NCBI GenBank assembly: GCA_009760855.2 | Contig: WPIO01000127.1 | Location: forward strand, 43,501 to 107,500 | Source of the DNA: Cristatella mucedo | Taxonomy: Eukaryota; Bryozoa; Phylactolaemata; Cristatellidae | Direction: 5' to 3' | Length of the DNA stretch: 64,000 nucleotides | In this document: positions 33,869-60,025 of the stretch, piece by piece | Position numbering within the stretch: position 1 is the stretch's first letter | Layout: each line of letters starts with the position of its first letter | Translations under genes and position numbers: made by a program | Notes under the pieces: model-generated | Database searches by the model: none | Seen by the model: only the letters and a program-made list of their open reading frames with translations | Told to the model about the DNA's origin: nothing

Positions 33869-34560
33869 CCCTTGTCTTAGTGGGGGGTCGACTAGGGTGC
33901 CTAGTACAGACCTGACAGCTCCTGATCCACCTAGCTCAGGTTAGAATGAAGCTTTTATGTATGTATGTATGTATGTATGTATCTCCGTCAGTAACTCCAC
34001 AAAGTCATAAAGACTATGTGGGTGTTACGCAAGAGAGTTTTGTATAGCGCACTCACAGCCTAAGCGGCTTTCGGTACGCATTCGGTAGCCAACAGACTTC
34101 GTCTCACGCAACAAAGAGAAAGTGAGAAGCATAGCAGAGTTAGGAGAGCAGTTGAGGTAGTGAGTAGCATAGAAGTAGCAGCTCAGGACCACTGAAAAGG
34201 ATGTGCCATAGTCAGCAGCAGGAGAGTAGTTATCGTTGCGTAAGAATTGTGGAAGCAAGTTCCACAGTCTAGGACCTGCAGAGCTAAAGCTTCTGTCGCC
34301 AACTGTCTTTAAGCGGAGGAATGGGACAGCTAATTTATTGTCCACACAGATCCTGAGGGTGCGAACAGGCTGAAACTGATGCAGCAGTTCAGCTAGGTAC
34401 GAAGGAGCTAAGCCGTGGCGGGCCTTGTGGGTCAGCGTAAGAACTGCAGGCGATGCGGTTAGGAGATGGAGCGAATAATTTGCTTGTCTTAGCGGGGTCG
34501 ACTAGGACACCTAGAACAGGCCCGGCTCCTGGTCCACCGCTAAAGTTAGAATGAAGCCTG
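33869..34560. repeat. Duplicated ~80-bp block flanking a LINE-B copy
   Basis: CTTGTCTTAG.GGGG.TCGACTAGG followed by CCTAG.ACAG.CC, then TTAGAATGAAGC, is found at 33869-33951 and again at 34483-34558. A GATGCGGTTAGGA-type stretch also recurs near 34450 and 34567. LINE-B lies between the two blocks. Confidence 0.75.
33955..34441 (-). mobile_element. LINE-B 3' end with (ATAC)n tail
   Basis: Tail (GTAT)n at 33955-33982, terminal box, the frame VDNKLAVPFLRLKTVGDRSF, ending at the TTCTTACGCTGACC breakpoint. Well preserved; 5' end at the same position as the copy at 2506-2992. Confidence 0.88.
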
Positions 34561-34653
34561 GTGCAGACGATGCGGTCAGGATGTGCACCGACTAAAATGC
34601 TGAAGTAGAAATAGCAGCTGCGCGCGAGGTCAGGAGTTGAGAGGAGAGAGGAT

Positions 34654-34660
34654 ATAAAAC
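34654..34660 (+). promoter_or_regulatory. TATA-box-like motif
   Basis: GGATATAAAACG inside the LTR-like composite. It could be the promoter of a terminal repeat; no downstream gene is recognised. Confidence 0.25.
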
Positions 34661-34867
34661 GAGACGAGTGACAGAGCTTACGGACAGCTTGGATAGTCGA
34701 GCAGAGACTACGCCCCGAGAGCTCGGGGCTGCAGCTTCGGTAGGCGATGCGAGACTTCGCTTCGAGAGCACGAGAGGCGAACCTACGGCGACGGACAGCT
34801 AAGTGCAACTTGGACTTCGCAGTTGTGTTCTGCCGGCTACTCAGGAAGCTGCTCGTATCTTGGGGTG

Positions 34868-35226
34868 CTGTAGCGACCCGCCTTCGGGGTTGGGACAATC
34901 GCTAGCGACGCGCGCATAGGATAGTTTATTATACGCGGGCTTCGGGAGTTCGTGCAGTTAACTCCGTCGGTCCGGTACGATCCGCGTAAACGCACAGGGT
35001 AGTTGGTTGTACTCGGGCTTCGGGAGTTCTCGCAATTAACTCCATCGGTCCGGTACGCGCCGCGTAAAGCGCCTGCGCCGGCGCGCGTAACCACTGCTAA
35101 CAGGCCCACAATAAACTGTAGCTTTCGGCGCCCAGTTGTGGCCGCTTGTGTTTTAACCGCGCTGCAGCACTGCATCACACAGTCCACCGGTAGAGAGCCG
35201 GGGGACGAGCTTCTCGGCGCGGTTAC
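34868..35226 (+). mobile_element. Candidate solo LTR
   Basis: Begins TGTAGCGACC and ends CGCGGTTACA (TG..CA termini), with a 78-bp direct duplication (34913-34990 and 34991-35068) and AATAAA at 35110. No target-site duplication or partner LTR was found, so this is tentative. Confidence 0.4.
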
Positions 35227-35479
35227 ACTATTATGATATGCTATTACATTATTTACTGTTATATTATTATTTACTTATTTTACTGTTATACTTTATTGAG
35301 TCGCTAGCCGTGCCACTTCGAGGCGCCAGCCCAACTGGCTCAAGCGGGTCAGGCGTTTGCTACGGGCTACCGCTGCCACGGGCTACCGCTGCCACGGGCG
35401 CTTTTCGCTCGCGGCGAAGTACTTGGAGAGCAGAAACCGCCGCGGAAGCGATACTGCAGGTCAAGGTCATCAACGTGCT

Positions 35480-35650
35480 TGCATGCTGACCCTGTGCGCG
35501 TCATCCCAAACCGTGTTATTCGTATTGTTTATTGAGCATGCTTCCTCTAACCATTCGATCGTGCATCCCTTGCAACAAATGTTAAGTGCCCAGAAAGGGA
35601 CTTGAGTTCTCTGTGGGCGCTTTATCAAATGTATTCTTATTAGTATTACT
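35480..35650 (+). mobile_element. LINE-A 3' end
   Basis: Starts in the 3' UTR (GCATGCTGACCCTGTGCG), then CAACAAATGTTAAGTGCCCAG and TGGGCGCTTTATCAAATGTA with a short AT tail. Confidence 0.8.
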
Positions 35651-35654
35651 ACCG

Positions 35655-35945
35655 TGGTCATCTACTGCATTCACCTTGTCCTCGATCGGGGCGAGCATCT
35701 CTAACCGCTGGCCCGAACCAGCTCTGCTTGCACTCGCTACTGGCAGCATGCTCGTGGGACCTACCCAGGCCAGAAAAATGGTAAAGCTGATTGAACAGCC
35801 ACATTGATATAGCGGCAGGTGATGAGAGCCTTCAAGGCTATTGCCGCCGCTTGCAGTGGTCAATAAACTATCGAATAATGCAGGACTCAAACCCACGTCC
35901 CGCGTAGTGAAGAGCTAGCAGCTTACCCCTGGGCCAAGAGCCGGG
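35655..35945 (-). mobile_element. SINE-2 fragment next to a SINE-1 copy
   Basis: 35655-35730 carries the minus-strand SINE-2 head (CTGGTTCGGGCCAGCGGTTA). 35780-35945 is SINE-1 in the same direction: GGGTTTGAGTCCTGCATTAT, TTGACCACTGCAAGCGGCGG, AGCCTTGAAGGCTCTCATCA. Confidence 0.65.
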
Positions 35946-36390
35946 CCAGTCCTCCGTACAATTATCGCAGAGCCTCGTTCTGTAGGAGTCACTAATCCAC
36001 CTTAACCGGTGTCGTTTAGTAGCGTATTATCACTAATTTCAGAAAGTTTTCCCAATTTCAGGTGTTAGCAGGAAAGGAATACAATTGGGGTTACAAAACC
36101 TTAATTCTCTTTAGAATGTGTCAGGCACTACACCACTGGACAACTTTGATCATTATGCAAGACGAATTCTTGTGCCGGTGCTGATTTCCAACTGAACATA
36201 TAGGCAATTTACGAAAAATCGAAAACCTACTGAAAATCGCCCACCCAAGTATTCAAAAATAGAACGTCAGATTATTTTTATACAACAGGTAAGATTCAAC
36301 CCAGTTGCAAGCTTGGCGCTGCGGGGCCAAAGTTCAGTCTCAAACAAGGGCTCAGACAGCACCGAAAGAAGACGAGTGCCATTCTGAATA
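35946..36390. other. Unassigned sequence
   Basis: Nothing recognised. Confidence 0.3.
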
Positions 36391-36392
36391 CA

Positions 36393-36565
36393 TTTAATAA
36401 TAATAATAATAATAATGCACTTGATAAAGCGCCCTCAGAGAACTCAATCTCTTTCTAGGCGCCTTACATTTGCTGCAAGGAGAAGCGAGATTGAATGGTG
36501 AGTAAGATCATGCTTGATAAACATTAATGACATGATTAGGGTTGACATGCACAGGGTCAGCATTT
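36393..36565 (-). mobile_element. LINE-A 3' fragment
   Basis: (AAT)n tail, GATAAAGCGCCCTCAGAGAACTC, AGGCGCCTTACATTTGCTGC, and ACATGCACAGGGTCAGCAT at the truncation. Confidence 0.8.
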
Positions 36566-37205
36566 CGGCAGAGAACACGCAAACAGAGTGGCGCAGCTTT
36601 GCCATGCAGTCGCCTAATTGTTGCGATTTAGCAGCCAACAAGTTACGATTACCCTACGGAGAATGGTAGGGGCCAGAGCTGTGAAGTGTTCTGATCTTTA
36701 TCGTTCTAGATTTTACACGTGCGTAGAAATTTCGTGACAAAATTTGTTTGCTTGGTAAAAAAAAAACTCCTTTCCGAAGAAGGAAGAATCCACCCGACTC
36801 CATAGCACACACGAAAGTACTTGGACATCCCTTACTAGATGGGTATTAAGGCTGCCAAACGTAGCCATGCTAAAACAGCCAGGTTTTGAATGAACCTCCT
36901 AGTCACTCCTCTAGGTACGTGCGGCATCTGGTTCCAACCAAGGGATGTACACTGTGACAAACCGCGACATCAGCAGAGCAAGAGCGGCGGTGGTGAAACC
37001 GGTCACCATTCTGATCCGTCTCGTTATCTAAGGTCAAGGTCATGATTTGGAGGCTTCGAGGTCCCGCTTCTCTCCTCCGATCAGGCAAGGTAACCAAGTT
37101 ACTTCGTACGTTAAGACTAAGCCGCCTGCATTGGAAGGTTTGTTTCAAACCCTGAGGAGACTATTTTTCGTTTATGTTATAAATGCTTTCGCTATTCCAT
37201 GTGGC
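36566..37205. other. Unassigned sequence
   Basis: No gene or repeat identified. Confidence 0.3.
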
Positions 37206-37509
37206 CATAGTGTAAAAATAATAATACATTTGTATAGCCCACCCAGACAACGTACTTATTCTTCACACTTTACGTATCTCTCTCTCTCTCTCTCTCTCTC
37301 TGCATTTGTTGATGGGTTCACCAACTTTGGCGTCTATTTTTAAGTGGAGTTATTTTTTGCTATCAGCCCTACGCAACCCCACCATCGCTAACAATTTAAA
37401 ACCAAGACCATGGCAAAATCAAAAGCTGTGCCGCTTAGGCACGCATTCTTAGGAGCCACTGATGACCTCATTGGCTCCTGTGAGGAAATGACGCCATCAC
37501 TCCACCTCG

Positions 37510-37905
37510 TAGTAATGTAGTGTTATCTCCGTCTGTAACTCCACAAAGTCATAAAGACGATGTGGGTGTTACGCAGGGGAGTTTTGTATTTCGCACTTAC
37601 AGCTTAGGCGGCTTTCGGTACGCATTCAATAGCCAACAGACTTCGTCTCACGCAACAAAGAAAAAGTGGGAAGCATAGCAGAGTCAGGAGAGCAGTTGAG
37701 GTAGTGAGTAGCATGAAAGTAGCAGCTCCGGGCCGCTGGAAAGGATGAGCCACAGTAGGCAGCAGGAGAGTAGTTGTCGTTGCGTAAGAATTGTGGAAGC
37801 GAGTTCCACAGTCTAAGACTTGCAGAGCAAAAGCTTCCGTCGCCAACGGTCTTCAAGCGGAGGAATGGAGCAGCTTATTTATTGTCCACACATGATCTGA
37901 GGTCT
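37510..37905 (-). mobile_element. LINE-B 3' end
   Basis: Terminal box from 37528 (TATCTCCGTCTGTAACTCC), the frame LKTVGDGSFCSASLRLWNSLPQFL, ending in the VDNK-encoding TTATTGTCCACAC stretch. Confidence 0.85.
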
Positions 37906-38740
37906 CGAAGAGTGTCAACTCCACAACAGGCCTCTTTGATAGAAACCTTCACACCTGCTATAAGGAATATTTGCAACTGGTATTTGAAAAGAGGTATCGA
38001 TCCGGCTGCTTTAAATTCAGCAGGCGTGTTAACCATTGGGATGAAGAGTGTGGTCTAGATAGAGAGGCGCTTTCTAATTCCAGGTCTATATCGCTCTTAT
38101 CGTTTCTCTTTCAAGCTTCTTGAAAAAAATTCTTGCACATACTTACTATTCACGATCAGATTTCATTTCACAGAAGAAAACATTTACTCGCAGAGTAAGG
38201 TATTAATGTCAGTAAATATCTGGGAATTCCACTTCACCGAGATGGCGAAGTTTCAGAGCGTTCTCACTTGTCGTGATGATACACAGGCCAGTATGGCTCC
38301 TCTGCTAAACCGCCGATGAGCCGCTGGTGGATGTGGCTTGGCCTAGGAACGGCCCGGTGCCCAGCTGTGGTCTGGCGACTGTGGTTTATCTCCAGGCCGG
38401 CTTTGTTTTCCCGCCAACTCACGGGATGACTTGTGGCTGGGAGCGAGTGAATGCAGCGGGAACGCCGGCCTAGCAGAGAACAGTTATGTCTAGGAAGCGC
38501 AGCACACGCTCTTGTAAGCCAGCTTCCGTTTTCTGCCTGCTTCCGCATACGTGCTCGTTGGGAGAGAAGTACTAATCTTACACCACTTACCTTCATTAAC
38601 CCAGAACCTACCTCGTGCATGATACCACGAGATATTTCGGCCTATATCGACGCTGGCGGCTTTGAAATACTGACGCCGCCGCTGGCTCCCACCGCTCGGC
38701 TCTGTGGCCTGGGGCTACACTCGAGGTTTGACCACGAGTC
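37906..38740. other. Unassigned sequence
   Basis: Overlapping frames at 38264-38750 lack a recognised domain. GAAATACTGACGCCGCCGCTGGCT (38661 onward) recurs in altered form at 39731-39795. Confidence 0.35.
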
Positions 38741-38741
38741 T

Positions 38742-39455
38742 CCTTGCTAAAAGAGCTAGGATGGATGCCAGTTGATCGACGGATACAGGGCTAAGTTCTT
38801 ATGCTGACCCACAAGGCCCGCCACGGCTTGTCTCCTCTATACCCCTAGCTGAACTGCCGCACCAGTTTCAGCCTCCTCGTGCCCTCAGGTCCGGTATGGA
38901 CAATAATAATAATAATGCACTTGATAAAGCGCCCTCAGAGAACTTAACCTCTTACTAGGCGCTTTACATTTGCTGCAAAGTGAAATGCAATTGAATGGTA
39001 AGTAAAATCATGCTTGAAAAACAAACAAAATGAAGAATATGGTTAGGGATGACATGCACAGGGTCAGCATGCAAATGTGGTTAGTGGCAGCATGCACAAG
39101 ATTAGCTGCTCCATTCCTCCACTTAAAGACCGCTGGCGACGGAAGCTTTTGCTCTGCAAGTCCTAGTCTGTGGAACTCGCTTCCACAATTCTTACGCAAC
39201 GACAACGACTCTCCTGCTGCCGACTATGGCACATCTTTTCCAGCGGTCCTGAGCTGCTACTTCCGTGCTACACACTACCTCAACTGCTCTCCTGACTCAG
39301 CTATGGTCCTCACTTTCTATTAGTTTCGTGAGACGAAGTCTGTTGGCTACCAAATGCTTACCGTAGCCGCCTAAGCTGTGAGTGTGCTACACAAAACTCT
39401 CCTGCGTAACACCCACAGTCTTTGTGGAGTTACAGACGGAGATACACACGGTTCG
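38742..39455 (+). mobile_element. LINE-B copy interrupted by a LINE-A 3' end
   Basis: LINE-B starts with ELGWMPVDRRIQG and LTHKARHGLSPLYP, stops at 'GGTATGGACAATA' (38905), and resumes at 39097 with AGATTAGCTGCTCCATTCCTCC, reaching the terminal box at 39440. The order of the two halves is exactly that of uninterrupted copies. Confidence 0.88.
38904..39095 (-). mobile_element. LINE-A 3' end nested in LINE-B
   Basis: AATAATAATAATGCACTTGATAAAGCGCCC, the 3' UTR, and truncation after GGCAGCATGCACA. About 190 bp. Confidence 0.88.
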
Positions 39456-39514
39456 GACCGCTCCACAAAAAGAGGTTTCAGAGAGACCTGGAAGTGACAG
39501 AGAGACTTGAAAGA

Positions 39515-39735
<221 letters not shown>

Positions 39736-39795
39736 ACTGACACCACCGCTGGCTGGCTTCTGCCACTTGGCTCCGTAGCACGGAGCTACACCGTA

Positions 39796-41265
39796 CCTCA
39801 AAGAGGGCTCAGATAGACCTGAAGAGGGAGACAGACAGACAAGTTTTTTAATGGAGGCAAAGACTCGCGTAGCTGCTAGGTGACGCGTGGCATCCCTCGA
39901 GGCATCTGCTCCGTACTTGCTAACAAACTAAGCAAGTTATAATCTATCGTCGCATTACTAGGAGATCGTCACTGGCTTCTGGTTTAACAGCCGATTCCGT
40001 TCAAAAAACATTTCCTTCCTGTCGTCCAAGAATGTCGAATTGGCCAGGTCTTCCTATCTTGGCCTGCACTTGCTTAGTATAGGATTAAAATTGCGCACAT
40101 TAAGAGTATCTGCCAGGGTTGCAGAAGATCTGACGATCGCTAATACTCAGCAGGAAGAGTTAAGGAAGATCGGAGTGGGGCGGTTCGGGGCGTGAAGCTG
40201 GAAATACAGAACTTTGGGCCCCTTATTCCTCCTGTCAACATGTCTGGGCTTCCTGCGAGAGATTCCCAATTCACGAACCGCGGCAGAAGCAGCAGCACCC
40301 AAAAATGCATTTGAGCGACAGTAGCGAAATGACGAAGCATGACCCTGTCGAGTAGCGAGTATCGTGTGGTGGGCGTGACGATACTGATCTCGTCCACGCC
40401 CCCAAACGGACTGCTCACCGAACGAGCATGCTATCGCCGCAGTCATGTGACTACACGCCAGCCTCAACCGCATCCGCATGGGCGGGGAGTCGAAGACTTG
40501 CGGACGCACGGAGACTACGGCTTGCAGTCGAAATTGCATTGTCATGGCTCACAACGCCAGCGATTGGCTTTGCACTTCGTCTGGTAAAATCATCTATCCG
40601 ATGGCGAGGTAAGGCTCTCGCTAAGGTTTCGCTCTCGGCGAAGCACCGCTGCTCCGACAGGCCAAACGGAGGAGCTGGCCGGGCGTCTCGAGGGGGGGGG
40701 GTGGGGCACAACATTTAAGATGTCTGGCGCGAGCACAGAGAGCTCTCTCTTCTTCTTTTCTCTATGCTCTCCTTTCTACTTGCTGCCTCCCTCCCTCCCT
40801 CCCCCCCAGGCCAACTCCCTTCGAGACCGTTGCTGTGCATGGAATGAAGTTGCTAACTCGCGTGCCAACCGTCCACTGGCCTTGCTATAACCATTAAATA
40901 GATATTAACGTCCAACATTATTGCCAATAACTATTTAGTCGCAGAGGGATGCTATTGAACAGTAGTCATAATACATCGCTATTATAAATACCTTCCATAT
41001 TAGTACTTCAGCAACTACCGCATCGATCGCCGAGTACAAAATGGACTTGCCTGCAGCAGTAGTCGTATGAACAACCTGCCTCGAGTTGACTTGAGAGCAT
41101 CAGGGCTGTCTATCCAGTCGCAGTGCAACTAACTGCAAGAGAAGCATTAGTGCTTAACAGTTTGATAAATTCGGCAGGCTGGCTAGTCTGCCGTCACGTC
41201 GTAACTGCTACATTGCATCACTTCTGAGCTACTCACATTGAACAACCTACCGACTAATGCACTCT
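39796..41265. other. Unassigned 1.5-kb stretch
   Basis: G/C tracts at 40691-40701 and 40798-40807. Several short open frames at 40140-40720 have no recognisable domain. Confidence 0.3.
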
Positions 41266-41269
41266 AAGT

Positions 41270-41400
41270 ACCCAGGTTTTTTGTCATCGAGCATGCTGCC
41301 ACTAACCATTCTTCCTTTGCAGCATACGTAGTGCCAAGACAGAGAATAAGTTTTCCGAGTGCACTATAAAATGTACTATTGTATGTAACTATTGTTAAAT
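41270..41400 (+). mobile_element. Diverged LINE-A 3' end
   Basis: GAGCATGCTGCCACTAACCAT, CTTTGCAGCATACGTAGTGCC, GAGTGCACTATAAAATGTAC; tail eroded. Confidence 0.65.
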
Positions 41401-41840
41401 GTAACTATTATTAACCTGGTCCGTCTCAGTTGCTGGCGTCTGAGTAGCCTCGAAAAACAGAGTTATCACTAGCCAATCGATACTTTCGAGATTTAATTCT
41501 CACTGGGTGCTACGAAAGTGCTTTATTGTTGTTAATGCTGCAGCTATCCTACATCCACTACTGTCCAGCTATCCTACATTGCGACCGCTAGGTTACTTAC
41601 TGCATTTCATAATGACATCACAACTCAGCTACGTTTCTCAGTAGCTTTGTTGTCAGAGATCAACTCAGTAGGCCATCACGAGAAAAAGCCATTTAGACTT
41701 AAGAGCAGCCTCGCTAAATGTCAATGGCTACTTTAGCCTCAAAGGGCACCGATCCAATTTTTTGGCAAGGCAAGAACACACACTGTAATACAGTTTCACT
41801 TCGAGGATACATGTGCAGGTAAGGTGACACGGTTAAGGGA

Positions 41841-41867
41841 TAAATACAATAAATGAATTTATTGAAT
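41841..41867. terminator. Overlapping AATAAA signals on both strands
   Basis: ATAAATACAATAAATGAATTTATTG contains AATAAA on each strand within 20 bp. It could end a transcript from either side; it lies 2.7 kb past the RRM1 stop codon, so its use by RRM1 is speculative. Confidence 0.25.
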
Positions 41868-42589
41868 GTTCGTACAGCTGCACGCGGCCAGAAGACAAAT
41901 GCACTTCGATCACTACACGGAATCCCTACAGCAAGACCACACCAAAATATATAAATTATAAAGGTGCTGCCACCAATGGACACAATTAATACAATAGATA
42001 TATCGTGCTTAGTACACAAAAGAAACATGCCAGCCAGGCCATGATGACACATGCCAATGTATAGCAACCCTGAGACAGAGCACCGTGGCTCCTGAAACGA
42101 AGCCTCGAGGCACCCATGCAGCCATTACTCAGGCTTATATCAGGCGTGCCCGCATGGTGGTGCTCACACGTTCGGCCAGTTGCCCTTCAGTCGATCAGCA
42201 GCACCTGCAGCAACAACGCAGTTACAGCCTGGCCAAACGAAGCTTGGCATCTTTCATGCGCACAGAGCCCATGGCCAAAGCAATACAACAGCACGTGCGT
42301 TAGAGACACCGGTAGAAACTACACTAGCCCAGGGAGCTAAGAAGCAAGGCGGATCACAACCCGAATTAGCAGCCAGATAAATTAGGAAAGGTGAAGCACA
42401 CGACTTACTAAGCATTACCATCCTCGAATACTGCCTAGGCCGTGCCATATTTACACAGACAGAAGACACACATCAGTAACTGTCCAGTAAAATTATGCAG
42501 GCAGCAGTAGAAAACCAAAGCATCGGTACCCATTCGATACAATACACAGGAAGCAATGAAAGAAGTTTGAAAAACTTGCCACTAGTTGT

Positions 42590-43030
42590 TTCCACCATGC
42601 CGGATATTGTAGGCCAGAATAAGACAATCCGACGGTTGGCCGAGGCACTTATTCAGCAACTGTCAAACTTTGAAAGCAGCCCATTAAATAACTTTACCCA
42701 TTTTGCAGTTTTGGCAGCCATGCCTAGACAGGGTTCGATGAAAGATGATTCAACTTAATAATAATAATATTGATACATTTGATATAGTGCCCTCAGAGAA
42801 CTCAATAATCTCTTTCTGGGCACTGTACATTTGCTGCACAGGAAGCGCGATCGAATGGTTTGAAGCACTCTCAATAAACAAGAATAACATGGTTAGGGGT
42901 GACATTCGCAGGTCAAGTTGGAACATGTTTAACTGGCTTTCCTGAGGCAAGGAACCACGAAACCTTACAGAAACTATTCCCAGTCTTGTCTTATCTTGCA
43001 TGACCACAACAATATACCGAAATAAGGATT
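42590..43030. repeat. Unclassified dispersed repeat R1, copy 2, split by LINE-A
   Basis: Matches 9636-9915. A LINE-A 3' end (42757-42915) interrupts it: block 1 ends at GATGATTCAACTT and block 2 begins at TTTAACTGGCTTTCCTGAGG. Copy 1 has these adjacent, as ATGATTCAACTGGCTTTCCTG. Confidence 0.75.
42757..42915 (-). mobile_element. LINE-A 3' end nested in repeat R1
   Basis: AATAATAATATTGATACATTTGATATAGTGCCCTCAGAGAACTC, TGGGCACTGTACATTTGCTG, AGGGGTGACATTCGCAGGTCA; truncated there. Confidence 0.85.
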
Positions 43031-43600
43031 ATAAAACATTCGTATAGTATAATATCACGGGAGAAAAGCGTTATAGGCACTCGATACCAACCGGAAATGA
43101 ACTGGTCAATAACCACACAATATCAGCACAAGAACGTTAAGAAAATCTGCTCTCGATTAATCGGCAAGGAGTAAAAATTGTGGAAACAGGTGGACCAAGC
43201 ACAGGTCCCCGGAGTACCACAAACATGTAAGGCTCAACAGAGACTGTTGACAGCTGTGCTCTCAAAACTCTCATTTGAGATATGAGCTAAATAACCGAAC
43301 TGCTGCCAGTGTAGCCGATGTGATATGATAAGAATTCGCAGGATTCGGTGATCAACGGAATCAAATGCCAAAGAAGGATCTAGCAGAACTTGACTTCAAG
43401 TAAGCTAGTGCTGAGAAGATCACTACACACTAGGAGCAGTGCTGACTATGCAGCGGTTTAACACTAGTAATAATTTTCCACCCTCAGAGAACTTAACTGT
43501 TACATACGCTAGACAGAAAGCAGGCTAGTTGGTTCAAGATCACATGCACAGGAGTCAGAATGCATAAGCACATATAGAACGATTCAGAGGGATGGAGCAC
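43031..43600. other. Mostly unassigned, with a worn RT-like fragment
   Basis: The segment 43090-43460 in minus orientation has phrases typical of a non-LTR RT 5' half (for example a degenerate DSVDHRILRIL-like stretch near 43340-43365), but it is too decayed for a firm call. Confidence 0.3.
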
Positions 43601-43603
43601 ACA

Positions 43604-43700
43604 TGATAATAATAATAATACTAGTAATAATGCATTTGATAAAGCGCCCTCAGATAACGCAATCTCTTTCTAGGCGCTTCACATTTGCTGCAAAGGGATG
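43604..43700 (-). mobile_element. LINE-A terminal box with tail
   Basis: AATAATAATAATACTAGTAATAATGCATTTGATAAAGCGCCC, CTAGGCGCTTCACATTTGCT; truncated after GCAAAGGGA. Confidence 0.75.
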
Positions 43701-44157
43701 GCTCCCTGCTCAGTAATGTAGGAGAAAAAGTGTGTCTAATTTCTTGATAGTGGGTTATTATACATTTCACAACCCGGGCCGTGGCTTGGAAACCCGAAGG
43801 CAATTAGCAATTGCTCGTTCCTGTTTCTAGCACGCTTATGTGCGCTGCAGGCATGTGGTGGCTGCCATTTGCATGCTGGTGGCTCTTCTGCCGAGATACA
43901 AACAAGGGGTTTGAATAAGCTGCCGCTCACGATTTTACAAGACAACGTATTAACGCGGCCAGTGCCGCTGTCCAGCTACAGCCACACGTAGAGCAGGAGC
44001 AGGCTCGTATCGTGCCTAGCTTGTATCGTGCAGCTGACTGCATAGAAGAACTGCTCAACAGAAAATCAACCAAATCATTTTCACTGACAGCAGTCACCAT
44101 GCCTTAATTTAAAACTACACAGCCATGATTGCCACCCCTCTTCGCCACCTCTGGCTT

Positions 44158-44345
44158 TTAGCGCTGCATGCTGACCCAGTGCATGTAACCCCTAACCATG
44201 TTATTAATTTTGTTTGTTTTTCAAGCATGATTTTACTTACTAATCTATTGCGTATCACTTTGCAGCAAATGTAAAGCGCCTAGAAAGAGATTAAGTTCTC
44301 TGAGGGCGCTTTATCTAGTGCAATATTATTATTATTATTATTAGG
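44158..44345 (+). mobile_element. LINE-A 3' end just downstream of RRM1
   Basis: Nearly identical to the 3' end at 12100-12288 (for example TGTTTTTCAAGCATGATTTTACTTACT in both), ending in (ATT)n. Its high similarity suggests a relatively recent pair of insertions. Confidence 0.88.
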
Positions 44346-44465
44346 GTTAAGGTGCTGGCACTTCACGACCCCCGGGGGGGGGGGCGGGCGGTGGGTTCGG
44401 GTCCTGCAGCAGGCAATCCTGCCTTGCCCACGGCAAGCAGTGATGATTACACGAGGCTGCCGGAT
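44346..44465 (+). mobile_element. Possible SINE-1 fragment
   Basis: GGGTTCGGGTCCTGCAGCAGGCAATCC resembles the SINE-1 B-box region; a G-tract (44372-44382) interrupts the left half. Confidence 0.45.
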
Positions 44466-44528
44466 GAACGTGGCACAGGATGAGCGTACCGCCGATAGAT
44501 GCCCAAAGCCGAGGATGGCGCACGGTGC

Positions 44529-59318
<14,790 letters not shown>

Positions 59319-59370
59319 CTTCCCGCAGTGCATCCCACCGGTTGGCGCCACGGAAGTGACGTCCAATCAC
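59319..59370 (-). promoter_or_regulatory. RRM1: Compact candidate promoter of RRM1 (E2F-like, ETS/CRE-like and CCAAT motifs)
   Basis: Within 50 bp upstream of the chosen start codon are TTGGCGCCA (59342-59350, E2F-like palindrome), CGGAAGTGACGT (59351-59362, an ETS site fused to a CRE half site) and CCAAT (59363-59367, inverted relative to the gene). No TATA box is visible. S-phase RNR genes are classically E2F-regulated, so the content fits the gene. Because the motifs sit so near the ATG, the 5' UTR would be very short. Alternatively an acceptor-like run (T-rich, then CATAG at about 59388) could mean that an upstream noncoding exon exists. Confidence 0.45.
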
Positions 59371-59699
59371 ATAAGCGATGTGGATACCTATGAGAAAAAA
59401 CTTTACAGATTAAAAAAAATAACTTTAAAGAAATTATATTAAAAACAGTTAAATTTTTAGCTTAATATCAGCTACATTTTGTTACGTAAGAGAATGCGCA
59501 CCATCGCGCCCGCCCCACAGGTGGAGAGGAGCCATAGATACGTTAGCGAGGTCACGCGCGGCAGTGCGGCGGCTGCATGAACGCCTTTTCCTGCAGGTAT
59601 GGGTGGTCAATGTCATTTGCATTGCCACTTAAAAAGACGAATTGGGTTTACACAATTTATGACTAGTCTTGTTAATTTATCTGCGTGATCCGACGGGCA

Positions 59700-59800
59700 G
59701 TGCATATATAATAATATTAATAATTATAATAATACAGCTGCATAGTGCCCTCAGAAAGATGAACCTCTATATAAGAACTTTACGCAGGCATGCCCAGTTA
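59700..59800 (-). mobile_element. Diverged LINE-A terminal box
   Basis: AATAATATTAATAATTATAATAATACAGCTGCATAGTGCCCTCAGAAAGA; the following bases are eroded. Confidence 0.6.
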
Positions 59801-60025
59801 CAGGCGAACAAAATAACAAAATCAGAGCATAGACAGCGAGTATAAATGCAATGTAATGCATCTCCGGCTGTAACTAAAAGAAAGCCGCGAAGTCAAAGAC
59901 TAGGTGGCTGCTACCCAGGGGAGTTTCGCGAATTATAGCCTAAGCGGCTTTCGGTACGCGCATTCGGTGGCGAACAGACTTTCTCTCATGCAACAAAGAG
60001 AAAGTGAGAAGCAGCAGAGTCAGGA

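Noticed and set aside
34837-35187. 116-codon frame with YRTDGVNC..SRSP repeats
   Set aside because: The protein repeat is simply the 78-bp DNA duplication within the LTR-like segment; no domain.
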